From Gemmatimonadota bacterium (GTDB lineage Bacteria; Gemmatimonadota; Gemmatimonadetes; Longimicrobiales; Gaopeijiaceae), in the NCBI GenBank assembly GCA_028873815.1, contig JAPPNN010000072.1, positions 1-64,000 of the forward strand: a stretch of DNA of 64,000 nt, given 5' to 3'. Shown in pieces: positions 42,152-51,833 of the stretch (position 1 is its first letter; the number at the start of each line of letters is the position of its first letter). The notes below the pieces were generated by a model, which saw only the letters and a program-made list of their open reading frames with translations, was not told the DNA's origin and did no database searches. A program made the position numbers and the translations under genes.

Positions 42152-45100
42152 CTAGAAGACGAGTTGCATTGAGAAGGTGTAGAACGCCGGCGGTGGGACG
42201 TGCTCAGTCATGCTGCGCACCCGGGTGTTGTAGCCGACGTTGCCGCCGACCTCGGGATCCAGCGTCCGCATGAGCGGATCCACCCACCGGAAGAAGTTCC
42301 GGCCCGACAGCGTCACCGTGGCGCGCGACGCACCGACCATGTTCGCCCACGCGTCGGGCAACGGCGCCTGCGCGCTGACCTCGCGGATCTTGAAGAAGTC
42401 CGCGGGCTGGACGGCAAAGTCCGACTGATAGAATTTCAGGTCGCAACGCGCCCGCTCCTCAGCGGTCAGAGCCGCGTACCCCTGCGTCTCCCAGGTGTTG
42501 TAGGCCTCGAAACATCCGGCCCACCGCACCGACCGGCGGGTCGCCGCCGCCTGCGGGCCGTTCGTCATGAACGCTCCGCCCTGGTACTCGCCCCGGGCGG
42601 TCAGCACGATTCCCGCGGGAAGCCCGAAGGTCATGCCGAAGCCCGCGATCGTCGTCGCCTGGTTGGGCCCGTGGACGCACTGTTCATCGGTGCGGTCCAG
42701 GATGATCGGGTCCGCGCGTTCGTCCGGATTGGCCACGCAGTCGGACCGGATGACAGGCGCGGGGTAGCCTTCCGCCACCCAGCCGAAACCGCCGATCGAG
42801 AACTCGGGCACATCGCCGAGCGAAGTGACTTCGGAGTCGGTCAGCGAAAGCGAGCCGTTGATGTCCCAGGTCCAGGTGTCGTTCCGGATGATGCTGTAGT
42901 TCAAGCCGAGCTCGTAACCGTTGTTGACAAGCTCACCGACGTTGGCAAGCTGGGAACTCGTAAAGCCCAGCGACGGAATCTGGCGCACGCTGAAGAGCGC
43001 GTCCGAAGTCGTCTGCCCGAAGTAGGTGAAGTCGAGAGCGAGCCTGTCGTCCATGAACGAACCTTCGAAGCCCAGTTCCAGCTCGGAAGTGGTCTCGGGG
43101 CCGATCGTAGCGTTGCCCACGTTGCTGGGCAGGAATGCCGGCACCCCGCCCCAACCGGCGGCGGCAAAGGTTCGGACGGCGTCGAAGGCACCGGGCGCGC
43201 GACCCGCCTGACCCCAGGCAGCCCGCAGCTTCATGCTGCCCCAGCCTTCGTCCCAGAAGTCCTCGTCGGAGATGACGTAGGAGCCGGAGACCTTGGGGTA
43301 GGCCTGGAGTCCGAAGTCCGCACCGAAGGCCGAGTTGCCGTCAACCCGGAGACCGACCGTGATGAAGTACTTGTTGGAGATGTCGAAGACGTTCTGCGCA
43401 AACAGGCCGGCGTTCACGATCCGCGTGCGGTCCTCGAAACCGAGCGTGTTCCCGGCGTTGTCCACGTCCGGGTCACCGGGACCGGGGAAGTTGTCCCCGT
43501 AGGCGGTGGTCCGCTCGCTCCGTGTGGTCACGCTCTGTCCGCCGAAGGACAGGGCCGAGCGAATTCCCATGGGAAGACTGAAGTCCAGGGACCCGACGTA
43601 GTCCACGGTGAGCGTATTGAACTCGTAGCGGCTGGTGGCCAGAATCCCGGTGGGCGCCCGGATGAAGCCGAAGGGCCGCAGGTTGCGGTTGTCCTGCTGG
43701 GCCAGGTCGTATCCGATGCTGAAGCGGTTGCTGAAGTTCGCCAGCGGCGAATACGTCGCCGTCAGTCCCGTGATCAGGTGATCGATCTGCGTGGTGATCT
43801 CCTGGTTCAGGAAGGGGTTGATGGCGTTGAAGGACTCGTCGTTGAGGTAGTTGCGGTCGCGCCGGAAGGTGTTGAGTGTCATCCCGTGCGCGTTGTTCCC
43901 GCCCGCCGTGTGCTCCAGCTGGTCGTTGGTGTACGACGTGTTCCACTGCAACTGCAGCGACTCCATCGGATTGAACGTGAAGTTGCCCCGAAGAATGACC
44001 TTCTTCTCGTTGTCGTTGGGCAGGACGCCGTCGTCGTTCTCGTAGGAGGCCGACACGAAGTACCTCACGTTCTCGGCGCCTCCACCGACGTTCAGCGCGT
44101 ACTTCTGCTGGTGCGCGCCCATGTCGCTGAAGAGGCCGCTGTCGCACGGCTGGTCCTGAACGACGATCGGATCGTCGCACATCGGCTTGTGGCCGCGCAG
44201 CCAGGGGTTGATGAAGAGGAAGTCCGACCGGCCGCCCGAGAGCGAGGTCGGGTTTTCCGACGGCGGCCGCAGCGAGGGATCGGGGCCGAAGGTCAGGTTG
44301 CGGGACAGGCCCTGCTCCAGCTGGCCCGTCCAGGTTGCGTCGCCGACGCTTCCGCGCTTGGTGAAGATCTGGATTACCCCGGCCGAGGCCTCGGTGCCGT
44401 ACAGCGTCGTCGCGGCCGCGCCCTTGATCACCTCCACGCGCTCAATGTCCTGCGGGTTGATGCTGTTGAGCGGACTGGAGACGTCGTTGTTGCTGCGGCC
44501 GGAGTACCCGATCGGCGGCACGTTCTTGGCGAAGCCCTCGCTTCGGACCCGTACCCCGTCGATGTAGATGAGGGGCTGGTTGGACTGGGTCATCGAGACG
44601 TTGCCGCGCAGGCGGATCATGGCGCCGCCGCCTGAGCTGGCCGAACTCTGCGTGATCGACATGCCCGGGACGCGGGCCTGAAGCAGCGCGTCGACGTTGA
44701 CCGGGGGCCCGACGACCTCCTGTTCCACGTCGAGTTGCGAGATCGAGTTGCCGACCTCGCGGCGGCGCGCGGCCCCGGCGGTGCCGGTCACCACGATCTC
44801 GTCCAGGCCCAGCGCCTGGGACGCGATGGCGAAGTCATGCTGCGTCGTCGCCCCCGCGTTGATCGTGATGGTCGCTTCCGCCGACGCGTACCCGATGCGC
44901 TCGGCACGGATCGTGTACTCGCCCGCCGGCACGTTGAGGATGACGAAGCGGCCGTTGTCACGGGAGAGCGTTCCCAGTCCGGTGCCATCCAGGTACACCT
45001 GGACGGACCCCACCGGCCGGCCGCTCGTCTCGTCGGTGACCGTACCCGTAACCGCCCCGTCCTGCGCTTGCGCGGCAGCCGGGACGGCGAGCGCGGCCGC

Positions 45101-45172
45101 GAGGATGACGACCCCCACCGCGCCCACTCCACCCGCGAACGAACGGAGTGCATCGAACAATCGGTTTGTCAT
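42152..45172 (-). CDS. SusC/RagA-family TonB-dependent transporter (pair 2)
   Basis: The 1006-residue receptor has a signal peptide (about residues 1-38, ending AAQAQ), a carboxypeptidase-regulatory domain with GYASAEATITI, a plug with GTAGAARRREVGNSISQ and VIKGAAATTLYGTEASAGVI, and a barrel that ends in YTFSMQLVF. The ATG at 45172 has AAGGAG eight bases upstream; the frame start at 45244 is less likely. The plug is nearly identical to that of SusC-1, while the barrel differs, as expected for duplicated receptors with new ligands. It leads the operon with SusD-2. Confidence 0.94.
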   Translation of the reverse strand: MTNRLFDALRSFAGGVGAVGVVILAAALAVPAAAQAQDGAVTGTVTDETSGRPVGSVQVYLDGTGLGTLSRDNGRFVILNVPAGEYTIRAERIGYASAEATITINAGATTQHDFAIASQALGLDEIVVTGTAGAARRREVGNSISQLDVEQEVVGPPVNVDALLQARVPGMSITQSSASSGGGAMIRLRGNVSMTQSNQPLIYIDGVRVRSEGFAKNVPPIGYSGRSNNDVSSPLNSINPQDIERVEVIKGAAATTLYGTEASAGVIQIFTKRGSVGDATWTGQLEQGLSRNLTFGPDPSLRPPSENPTSLSGGRSDFLFINPWLRGHKPMCDDPIVVQDQPCDSGLFSDMGAHQQKYALNVGGGAENVRYFVSASYENDDGVLPNDNEKKVILRGNFTFNPMESLQLQWNTSYTNDQLEHTAGGNNAHGMTLNTFRRDRNYLNDESFNAINPFLNQEITTQIDHLITGLTATYSPLANFSNRFSIGYDLAQQDNRNLRPFGFIRAPTGILATSRYEFNTLTVDYVGSLDFSLPMGIRSALSFGGQSVTTRSERTTAYGDNFPGPGDPDVDNAGNTLGFEDRTRIVNAGLFAQNVFDISNKYFITVGLRVDGNSAFGADFGLQAYPKVSGSYVISDEDFWDEGWGSMKLRAAWGQAGRAPGAFDAVRTFAAAGWGGVPAFLPSNVGNATIGPETTSELELGFEGSFMDDRLALDFTYFGQTTSDALFSVRQIPSLGFTSSQLANVGELVNNGYELGLNYSIIRNDTWTWDINGSLSLTDSEVTSLGDVPEFSIGGFGWVAEGYPAPVIRSDCVANPDERADPIILDRTDEQCVHGPNQATTIAGFGMTFGLPAGIVLTARGEYQGGAFMTNGPQAAATRRSVRWAGCFEAYNTWETQGYAALTAEERARCDLKFYQSDFAVQPADFFKIREVSAQAPLPDAWANMVGASRATVTLSGRNFFRWVDPLMRTLDPEVGGNVGYNTRVRSMTEHVPPPAFYTFSMQLVF

Positions 45173-45354
45173 GCTTCTACTCCTTGCCAAACCTGTTAGC
45201 AGCCGGCCCGGTACCGGGGCGCTCCCGGCCCGCCCGTCCCGCATACTACCAACACCTGCGGAACGATCCGGCTGGCAATGAAAATACTACTGTCGATTTG
45301 TGCCACGCCAATGGCGCGACGCCGATTGGCCGGAAGCACGGGCCGCCGACGCGA

Positions 45355-45750
45355 TCAGCGGCCTTGAACATTGATCAAAACTTCCGCGCTCGCCACCCCC
45401 TCCACAGCGTCCTCCACCCGTGCCGTGACCGTGAACAAGCCCGGCATCTCGTAGGCGTGCTGCATCGATCCGCTTGCGGTCTGGGCGCCCACGGTCGCCA
45501 GGGAGTCCGTCGCGCCGTCTCCCCATGTGAAGATGATGCCGGTCAGGCTGCGACCGCTGACGTTGTAGAGCACGGACAGCTGGTCGCCGACCAGTCCCGT
45601 TTCGGGCCCGATCAATTCCACGGACAAGGGAGTGCCGATTTCGTCGTCGGTGATGCAGCCGGCCGCGATGGCGAACAGGCAAGCCAGAAGGGCCAGGCGC
45701 GCACGGCGCGAGGCCGGTGCGGCGGGCGCTGACGGGCTATTGCGGGTCAT
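45355..45750 (-). CDS. Small PKD-domain lipoprotein
   Basis: The 131-residue protein has a signal ending in IAAGC (Cys about 29) and then one PKD-like beta domain: TGIIFTWGDGATDS and QHAYEMPGLFTVT are the diagnostic motifs. The ATG at 45750 follows the stop of the upstream lipoprotein gene by five bases. It belongs to a three-gene unit with the octahaem cytochrome and may bind that protein or a surface polymer. Confidence 0.82.
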   Translation of the reverse strand: MTRNSPSAPAAPASRRARLALLACLFAIAAGCITDDEIGTPLSVELIGPETGLVGDQLSVLYNVSGRSLTGIIFTWGDGATDSLATVGAQTASGSMQHAYEMPGLFTVTARVEDAVEGVASAEVLINVQGR

Positions 45751-45755
45751 GATCG

Positions 45756-46277
45756 CTAGAACGATATGCGGATGACCACCGCAATGTCCTCTTCGGGCGG
45801 TATGGGCGGGCGCGCTTCGCCCCTGCGCGAACCCCGGAACTGGTCCCATGCGATCGCCCCCACCGCAGCGCCGAGAATTCCGGCGAGCGCGTAGGTCCTG
45901 CCGCGGGAGAGGGAGCGGATCTCCAGGTCTGCGACGCCCTGCGCGGGAATCCTCAGCCGCTGACTGTACGAGTCGACCCGAATGCCCTCGGCCACCGTGA
46001 CGAGGGGAACCTCCAGCAGAAGGGCGCCGGCGCCCGCCTCGATGACGGTTCCCTCCATGACCCGGTCGCCGCCGAGCAGGTACTCGTCGAACTCCTCGTA
46101 CTGGGCTTGGGTCAGCAGGGTGCGCACGCGGTCGCCGGTGGTGACGTCGGCCATGGTAACCGGGGAATAGGTGTGGCAAGCGCTGGCCAGGAGGGCAGCC
46201 AACAGGGGCACAACCGCGCTGGTGAGGCGGTGCTGTGCGGCGGCGGCGAACGAGGGCTGGTCCTGTTTTCCGGTCAT
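45756..46277 (-). CDS. Lipoprotein of unknown function
   Basis: The 173-residue protein has a lipoprotein signal (LLASAC, Cys34), a soluble part with a mixed alpha/beta pattern (about residues 45-125) and a hydrophobic glycine-rich segment near residue 132-145 that may be a membrane hairpin. No family was recognised. It lies five bases after the cytochrome gene and is followed after five bases by the PKD lipoprotein gene, so the three are co-transcribed. Confidence 0.7.
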   Translation of the reverse strand: MTGKQDQPSFAAAAQHRLTSAVVPLLAALLASACHTYSPVTMADVTTGDRVRTLLTQAQYEEFDEYLLGGDRVMEGTVIEAGAGALLLEVPLVTVAEGIRVDSYSQRLRIPAQGVADLEIRSLSRGRTYALAGILGAAVGAIAWDQFRGSRRGEARPPIPPEEDIAVVIRISF

Positions 46278-46282
46278 GACGG

Positions 46283-48607
46283 TTAATAACGTAACACGGC
46301 CTCGACCTGGCGAATCACGTCCTGGATTTCGGCGTCATCGGGGGCAAACTCGAGCGCGTCGTATAGCGACGGAAGGGCCTCCGCCACGCGGCCGATGTTG
46401 GCCAGGGACACGCCCAGGTAGAAGTGGGCGCGGGCGAGTCCAGCGTCGTTGCGGACGGCCGCGCGATAGGCGGCGATCGCACCCTCGAAGTCGCCGCGCC
46501 GGAACCGCGTGTTGCCCAGGTTGAGGTGTGCCAGGGCCTCGGTGGGCCGGACCCGGACGGCCTCCTCGTACATGGCCGCCGCATCGTCCTCGCGCCCAAG
46601 CGTCTCGAGGGCGAGCCCCACGTTCACGAGCGCGACGGGGTCTCCGGGTCCATGGCGCAGCGCCTCCAGGTACACCTGTACGGCCTGCGCCATGTCTCCC
46701 GCTGCCGCGAGCCCCGCTCCGAGCACGACCAGCACATCGGGCGCCGTGGGGCGCACCTCCTGCGCGCGCCGGAGAAACGGCAGCGCCACCGCGGGGCCCT
46801 CCACCCTCTCCACCGCAGCGGCCCACTGCGTGTGCGCCGCCGCCCACCGCGCCCGGAGCGCCTCCTCGTCCGGGGCCCCGCGCGTCACGGCGTCCAGGAG
46901 CGCGCGCACGTCGGGGTCATCGCCCCGGGTCGCGTGCAGGGCGGCCGCGGCCGCTGCGCGCACGTCCTCGTCGTAGTCGCGGGCCAGGGTGGCCAGGGCG
47001 CGCCCCGGGGTGTCATCGAGGCCGCCCGTGCTGCGATCGGCCGCCGCGTCCGGTCCCCGCACCCAGGCGTCCACGGCCATCAGCTTGGCGATGCCGTGCC
47101 GCGGTCCCCGCGCGGCGGCCGCGGCCACGGCGCCGTCGAGGTCGCCGGGTGAGGCGGCAGGCGCGGTCGCCGCCACCAGGGCCGCCACCTCCGGGCGGTG
47201 CGGCGCAATCTCGCCCCACCACGCGGCGGCCTGGGCGGCCAGCTCGGCGGGCGACCTGTCGCTGTGACACCCCGCGCACGCCGATTGCAGCCCGGCCTCC
47301 TCGTCGAAGCCCGGGCGCGGAATCGAGATCGTATGGTCTGCTCTTGCATACGGTACGGCCGGTGAAAGTTCAGGATGCTGTACGTAGGGCATGTGGCACG
47401 ACGTGCAGGCCGCCCCTGGAGAGCTGGCGGGATGAAAGGTGTGCGCCTCGGGATCCGCGACCTTGCTGGCGTGGCAGGCCGTGCACTGGCGATCGTCGAA
47501 TCGGCCCTCGAGCGCATTGCCGAAGACATCGCGGTAGCCCTGACCGTGCGGGTCGTGGCAGTCGACGCAGGTCATCGAGCCGAAGAGGTAGCACGCGCTG
47601 GAGCGATGGGTCTGCTGGTAGCCGAAGGTGGCGATCCGGCCATCGGGCAGGTAGGGCGAGTCCCCGATGAGGGGGAGGCCGAGACTGTACTGCTGTGGAT
47701 CGTCGCCCGGACCGACGCTCGAATCGTCCCCGAGCGCGCGCTTGAGGGCGTGGCATTCGAAGCACACGCGCAGCGAAGCGTCCACATCCAGCGTGGCGAG
47801 CGAGGCGGGGAGCGCTTCGGCGTCGGCCGCCGGAGCTCCTGGGAGCGGCTGCCGCGCTCGCGACGGGTTGGCGGCCGCCGCACGTGCCTCCTCCACGTGC
47901 GCGAGGGCCGGGCCGTGACACGATTCGCAGTTGACCGCGAGCGACGTCGCCTGCGTCTCGTACCGCGCCAGGTCGGCCCTGTACCGGACCTCGACCTGGC
48001 TGCCGTGACAGTTCTGGCAATTCGCGAACCGACGGGTGGTCCCCAGGATTCGCACGGGCGGCCAATCGCCGCACTCGGTGAGGCGCATGGCTTCGGTTAT
48101 GGGAAGCCACCCGGCATCGGCCCGCAGCCGCGCCCGATCCGCGCCCGGGACCCAGAATCCACCGACGAACGCGGTGTTGCAGAACCACGCGTCGCCGTCC
48201 TCCGAGTAGTCGAAGGGCAGAAACCGCTCGGTGCCGTCGGGAAACAGGGAAGCGAAGCCCTGCGTCCCGCCTCCAACCATGTGTCCACGCCCGACCACCC
48301 CCGTCACCTCAAGCTCCATCGGCGGCCGCCCGCTGCGCTCGACGACGAATACGTACCGTCCGTCGTCGCGAACCACCGGGGACACGACCGCATCGGCAAA
48401 GCGAATCGCCGGTCCGTCGAAGGGGGCGATGACGGTGGCCGGGCCGGGCGGTCCGCCGGCCGTTCCGTGAGTGGACCGCGCCCATGCGTCGTACTGCTCC
48501 TGGTGACACGTACGGCAGGCGTCGGAACCCGCGATGCCCGGAGGGGTCTGAGGCGTGGCGCCGACCGCGAGGATCAATCCAGCCGCGGCAAGCCTGGCCG
48601 TGTTCAT
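46283..48607 (-). CDS. Octahaem c-type cytochrome with C-terminal TPR repeats
   Basis: The 774-residue exported protein carries eight CxxCH haem motifs in its first 450 residues: CRTCH, CQNCH, CESCH, CFECH, CVDCH, CTACH, CTSCH and CAGCH. A paired-CxxCH cytochrome domain is therefore certain. After an Ala-rich helical linker with HEAT-like repeats (about 450-580) come at least four TPR units, with LAHLNLGNTRFRRGDFEGAI as the clearest. The ATG at 48607 starts the signal peptide and has GGAG upstream. It probably moves electrons in the periplasm, with the TPR arm docking partners. The substrate, if any, is unknown. Confidence 0.88.
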   Translation of the reverse strand: MNTARLAAAGLILAVGATPQTPPGIAGSDACRTCHQEQYDAWARSTHGTAGGPPGPATVIAPFDGPAIRFADAVVSPVVRDDGRYVFVVERSGRPPMELEVTGVVGRGHMVGGGTQGFASLFPDGTERFLPFDYSEDGDAWFCNTAFVGGFWVPGADRARLRADAGWLPITEAMRLTECGDWPPVRILGTTRRFANCQNCHGSQVEVRYRADLARYETQATSLAVNCESCHGPALAHVEEARAAAANPSRARQPLPGAPAADAEALPASLATLDVDASLRVCFECHALKRALGDDSSVGPGDDPQQYSLGLPLIGDSPYLPDGRIATFGYQQTHRSSACYLFGSMTCVDCHDPHGQGYRDVFGNALEGRFDDRQCTACHASKVADPEAHTFHPASSPGAACTSCHMPYVQHPELSPAVPYARADHTISIPRPGFDEEAGLQSACAGCHSDRSPAELAAQAAAWWGEIAPHRPEVAALVAATAPAASPGDLDGAVAAAAARGPRHGIAKLMAVDAWVRGPDAAADRSTGGLDDTPGRALATLARDYDEDVRAAAAAALHATRGDDPDVRALLDAVTRGAPDEEALRARWAAAHTQWAAAVERVEGPAVALPFLRRAQEVRPTAPDVLVVLGAGLAAAGDMAQAVQVYLEALRHGPGDPVALVNVGLALETLGREDDAAAMYEEAVRVRPTEALAHLNLGNTRFRRGDFEGAIAAYRAAVRNDAGLARAHFYLGVSLANIGRVAEALPSLYDALEFAPDDAEIQDVIRQVEAVLRY

Positions 48608-48712
48608 GGCTCCGGACCTCTCCAGTTGACGTTGCCGGATCTGATCGGCGAGAATCCCCTCCGCCAATCGTTATACGTGACCACGGCGCCCGTTTCAAAC
48701 GCGATACCACCC

Positions 48713-49894
48713 ATGACACCAGATTCGAACCCCGAAAACCCTGGCGACCTGGCCTTCGTGATGGGCGGCGGGGGAGCCAGGGCCGCCTACCAGGCCGGTG
48801 TCGTCAAGTACCTCTCCCTGCGCTTCCCGGAACTCAGGGTGCCGATTCTGACCGGGGTCAGTGCCGGAGCCATCAACGCGGCCCACCTGGCGGCTCACCA
48901 CGGCACGTTTGCGCAGTGCGCCGAGGAGCTCACCCACCTCTGGTCGAACCTCGGCGTGGACAAGGTCTTCAGAACCGATCTCAGGTCCCTGCGCAGCCAC
49001 GTGATGCGCTGGGGCCGCCAGCTTCTGTCCGGTGGCGTCGGAGGGGAACCCAGGGTGCGCGGCCTCCTGGACACGCAGCCGTTGCGCGAGTACCTGACCG
49101 ACACGATGCACGCGATCGACGGGGAACTGACGGGCATCCGCTACAACCTGAAGACGGGCCGACTGAAGGCGGCGGCTCTCAGCACGACCAACTACTCAAC
49201 CGGCCAGTCCATTCTGTGGGTCCAGGGTGAAGGGGTGCGCGAATGGGAGCGCCCCAACCGCCGTTCCCGAATCACCACGTTGACGGTGGACCACGTAATG
49301 GCCTCCTCGGCGCTTCCCATCGTGTTCCCCGCAGTCCGGATCGGCCAGTACTGGTACGGCGACGGCGGTATCCGGCTTGCCGCACCGCTTTCTCCGGCGC
49401 TTCATCTGGGTGCGAAGCGGATCCTCGCCATCAGCACCCGGCGCGCACGCACGTTCGACGAGGCGGACGAACCGACGGTCAGCGGCTACCCCCCGCCGGT
49501 CCAGGTCGCGGGAACGCTCCTGAACTCCGTATTCCTGGACCTCCTCGACGAGGACGGCCTGCGCCTGGACCGCTTCAACCAGCTTCTGAGCCGGCTGGAA
49601 CCGGAGTCCCGAATGGGAATGCGGATCGTGCGGCGGGTGACGATCCGGCCCTCGGTGGACCTGGGGAAGCTGGCCAACAAGTACGAGCCGCAGCTGCCCC
49701 GCGCGTTCCGGTTCATGACCCGGGGACTTGGTACCAGGGACACCAAAGCCCCAGACTTCCTCAGTCTGATCATGTTCCAGCCGGACTACCTGGCCGAGCT
49801 GATCCGCGTCGGAGAGGCCGACGCCGCGGCGCGCGAGGCCGAACTGGTGGCCCTGCTGGAACCCGGCCGCGAGGTGCATCATGACAAGCGGTAA
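48713..49894 (+). CDS. Patatin-like phospholipase
   Basis: The 393-residue protein has the patatin hydrolase signature: an oxyanion hole GGGGARAAY (from residue 18), the nucleophile elbow GVSAGA (Ser50) and the catalytic Asp in GDGG (about residue 217). These enzymes cleave acyl chains from phospholipids. No signal peptide is visible, so it should act on the cytoplasmic side. The gene overlaps the acyl-CoA dehydrogenase gene by 14 bases, which fits a pathway in which released fatty acids are then oxidised. The ATG at 48713 begins the conserved part; the longer frame is antisense to the cytochrome gene. Confidence 0.9.
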   Translation: MTPDSNPENPGDLAFVMGGGGARAAYQAGVVKYLSLRFPELRVPILTGVSAGAINAAHLAAHHGTFAQCAEELTHLWSNLGVDKVFRTDLRSLRSHVMRWGRQLLSGGVGGEPRVRGLLDTQPLREYLTDTMHAIDGELTGIRYNLKTGRLKAAALSTTNYSTGQSILWVQGEGVREWERPNRRSRITTLTVDHVMASSALPIVFPAVRIGQYWYGDGGIRLAAPLSPALHLGAKRILAISTRRARTFDEADEPTVSGYPPPVQVAGTLLNSVFLDLLDEDGLRLDRFNQLLSRLEPESRMGMRIVRRVTIRPSVDLGKLANKYEPQLPRAFRFMTRGLGTRDTKAPDFLSLIMFQPDYLAELIRVGEADAAAREAELVALLEPGREVHHDKR

Positions 49895-51833
49895 GGAAGG
49901 CGCCCGGGAGCTCAGCAACGCACAGGAATCCCGCGATGTTGCCGAGAGCGCTCGTGAATCCGGATGGGAGAAGCGAAGCTTCATGCGGGAGCTGTTCGGA
50001 GGCCGGCTTTCGCTGGACCTCGTCCATCCGCACCCCGTCCAGGACCCCGAAGAGGCCGCGCGGGCAGCCCCGTTTCTTGAGCGGATACGGCGCTTCACTG
50101 AGGAACACGTAGACGGCGACGCCTTCGACCGAGAGGGTTGGGTCCCGGACGCGGTGCTCAAGGGCCTGGCCGACCTGGGCGCGTTCGGGATCAAGGTTCC
50201 CCGCGAATACGGCGGTCTGGGACTGTCCCAGACCTCCTACAACCGGGCGCTGGCCATCGTGTCCAGCCGCTGCGCCTCCACGGCCGCGCTCCTCTCCGCG
50301 CATCAGTCCATTGGTGTCCCCACGCCCCTGGTTCTCTTTGGCACCGAGCAGCAGAAGCGGGAATACCTGCCCAGGGCCGCGGGTGGCGAGCTCTCGGCTT
50401 TCGCGCTGACCGAAGCCATGGTCGGCTCGGACCCGGCCAACATGTCCACGTTCGCGGAACCCTCCGAAGACGGCTCCCACTACATCCTCAACGGCGAGAA
50501 ACTCTGGACGACCAACGGTCCCCGCGCCGATCTGCTCGTCGTCATGGCACGCACGCCACCGCGACCGGGAGTCAAGGGGAAACGCCCGATCAGCGCGTTC
50601 ATCGTCGAGACGGCGTGGCCCGGGGTGGAAGTCGGCCCGATCTGCCGGTTCATGGGGCTGAAGGGGATTTCCAACGGGGTGCTCCGTTTTCGGGACGTCA
50701 AGGTTCCCCGCGAGAACCTGCTTTGGGGCGAGGGCCTGGGACTGAAGCTCGCGCTGATCACGCTGAACACCGGCAGGCTGGCGTTGCCGGCCTTTTGCAC
50801 GGCCGCGGGCAAGTGCGTCCTGGCCGCGTGCCGGAAGTGGGCGGTGGAGCGCGTGCAATGGGGTGCGCCCATCGGGAAGCACGATGCCGTCGCCCAGAAG
50901 CTGGGAAGGATCGCCGCGGAGACCTACGCCATGGAGGCGGTCGTGGAGCTGGCGGCGGCCATGTCCGGCCTAGGGACCCTCGACATGCGGCTGGAAGCGG
51001 CGATGGCCAAGCTGTGGCACAGCGAGAAGGCGTGGCGCGTCATCGACGACGCCTTGCAGATTCGCGGCGGCCGCGGCTACGAGTCCGCCGATTCGCTGCG
51101 GCAGCGCGGGGAGGACCCGATTCCGGTCGAGCGCGCCATGCGGGATGCGCGGATCAACCTCATCTTCGAGGGATCGAGCGAGATCATGCGCCTCTTCATC
51201 GCCCGCGAAGCCGTGGATTACCATCTGTCCGTCGCGGGAGCCGTAATCGACCCGCGGGTACCGGCCGGCAAACGCGCCGCGGCGTTCCTGAAGGCCGCGG
51301 CACACTACGCCGTTTGGTACCCGGGGCGCTGGCTGGGATGGGGGCGTTGGCCGCGCTACAGTGCCTTCGGAAGCCTGGCCGGGCACATGCGCTACGTCGA
51401 CCGGAAGTCCCGGAAGCTCGCGCGCACCCTCTTCCACGCGATCATACGGCATGGACCCGGACTGGAACGGCGTCAGGCCGTCCTCGGACGTCTCGTGGAC
51501 AACGGCGGCGACCTGCTGGCCATGATCGCGTGCTGTGTACGCGCCATGAAGCTCGTGAAGGAGAACCCGACCGACCGGACGCCGTTCGAGTTGGCCGACG
51601 CCGCGTGCAGGCTTGCCCGCCGCCGGATCGACGCCCGGTTCAGAGCCGTCTTCCGGAACGACGACACCAGCATCTACAAGGTGGCGCGAGGAGCCATGGC
51701 GGACCGCTACGAATGGCTGGAGGCGGGTGTGATCCTGACACCGCCAGCCGACCGCGACGGACCAGCACCGGACGCGGAGGGCGTCTCCGGCGAGGCTGGC
51801 CGTCCCCAGCCGACGAGCGCAGTGCCGGCCTGA
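49881..51833 (+). CDS. Long acyl-CoA dehydrogenase (VLCAD/ACAD9-like)
   Basis: The flavoenzyme has 650 residues, longer than the usual 380. It has the full acyl-CoA dehydrogenase core: LTEAMVGSDPANM for FAD binding, LWTTNGPRAD, and the C-terminal LQIRGGRGY and FEGSSEIMRLFI. Beyond residue 450 an extra helical domain resembles that of very-long-chain enzymes, which bind the membrane. It should carry out the first step of beta-oxidation of long fatty acids. It overlaps the patatin gene upstream and the haem A synthase gene downstream by one base (TGATG). Confidence 0.92.
   Translation: MTSGKEGARELSNAQESRDVAESARESGWEKRSFMRELFGGRLSLDLVHPHPVQDPEEAARAAPFLERIRRFTEEHVDGDAFDREGWVPDAVLKGLADLGAFGIKVPREYGGLGLSQTSYNRALAIVSSRCASTAALLSAHQSIGVPTPLVLFGTEQQKREYLPRAAGGELSAFALTEAMVGSDPANMSTFAEPSEDGSHYILNGEKLWTTNGPRADLLVVMARTPPRPGVKGKRPISAFIVETAWPGVEVGPICRFMGLKGISNGVLRFRDVKVPRENLLWGEGLGLKLALITLNTGRLALPAFCTAAGKCVLAACRKWAVERVQWGAPIGKHDAVAQKLGRIAAETYAMEAVVELAAAMSGLGTLDMRLEAAMAKLWHSEKAWRVIDDALQIRGGRGYESADSLRQRGEDPIPVERAMRDARINLIFEGSSEIMRLFIAREAVDYHLSVAGAVIDPRVPAGKRAAAFLKAAAHYAVWYPGRWLGWGRWPRYSAFGSLAGHMRYVDRKSRKLARTLFHAIIRHGPGLERRQAVLGRLVDNGGDLLAMIACCVRAMKLVKENPTDRTPFELADAACRLARRRIDARFRAVFRNDDTSIYKVARGAMADRYEWLEAGVILTPPADRDGPAPDAEGVSGEAGRPQPTSAVPA

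Noticed and set aside
47375-48712. Upstream extension of the patatin frame to 839 codons
   Set aside because: The extension lies antisense to the octahaem cytochrome, and the patatin signature starts only after the ATG at 48713.
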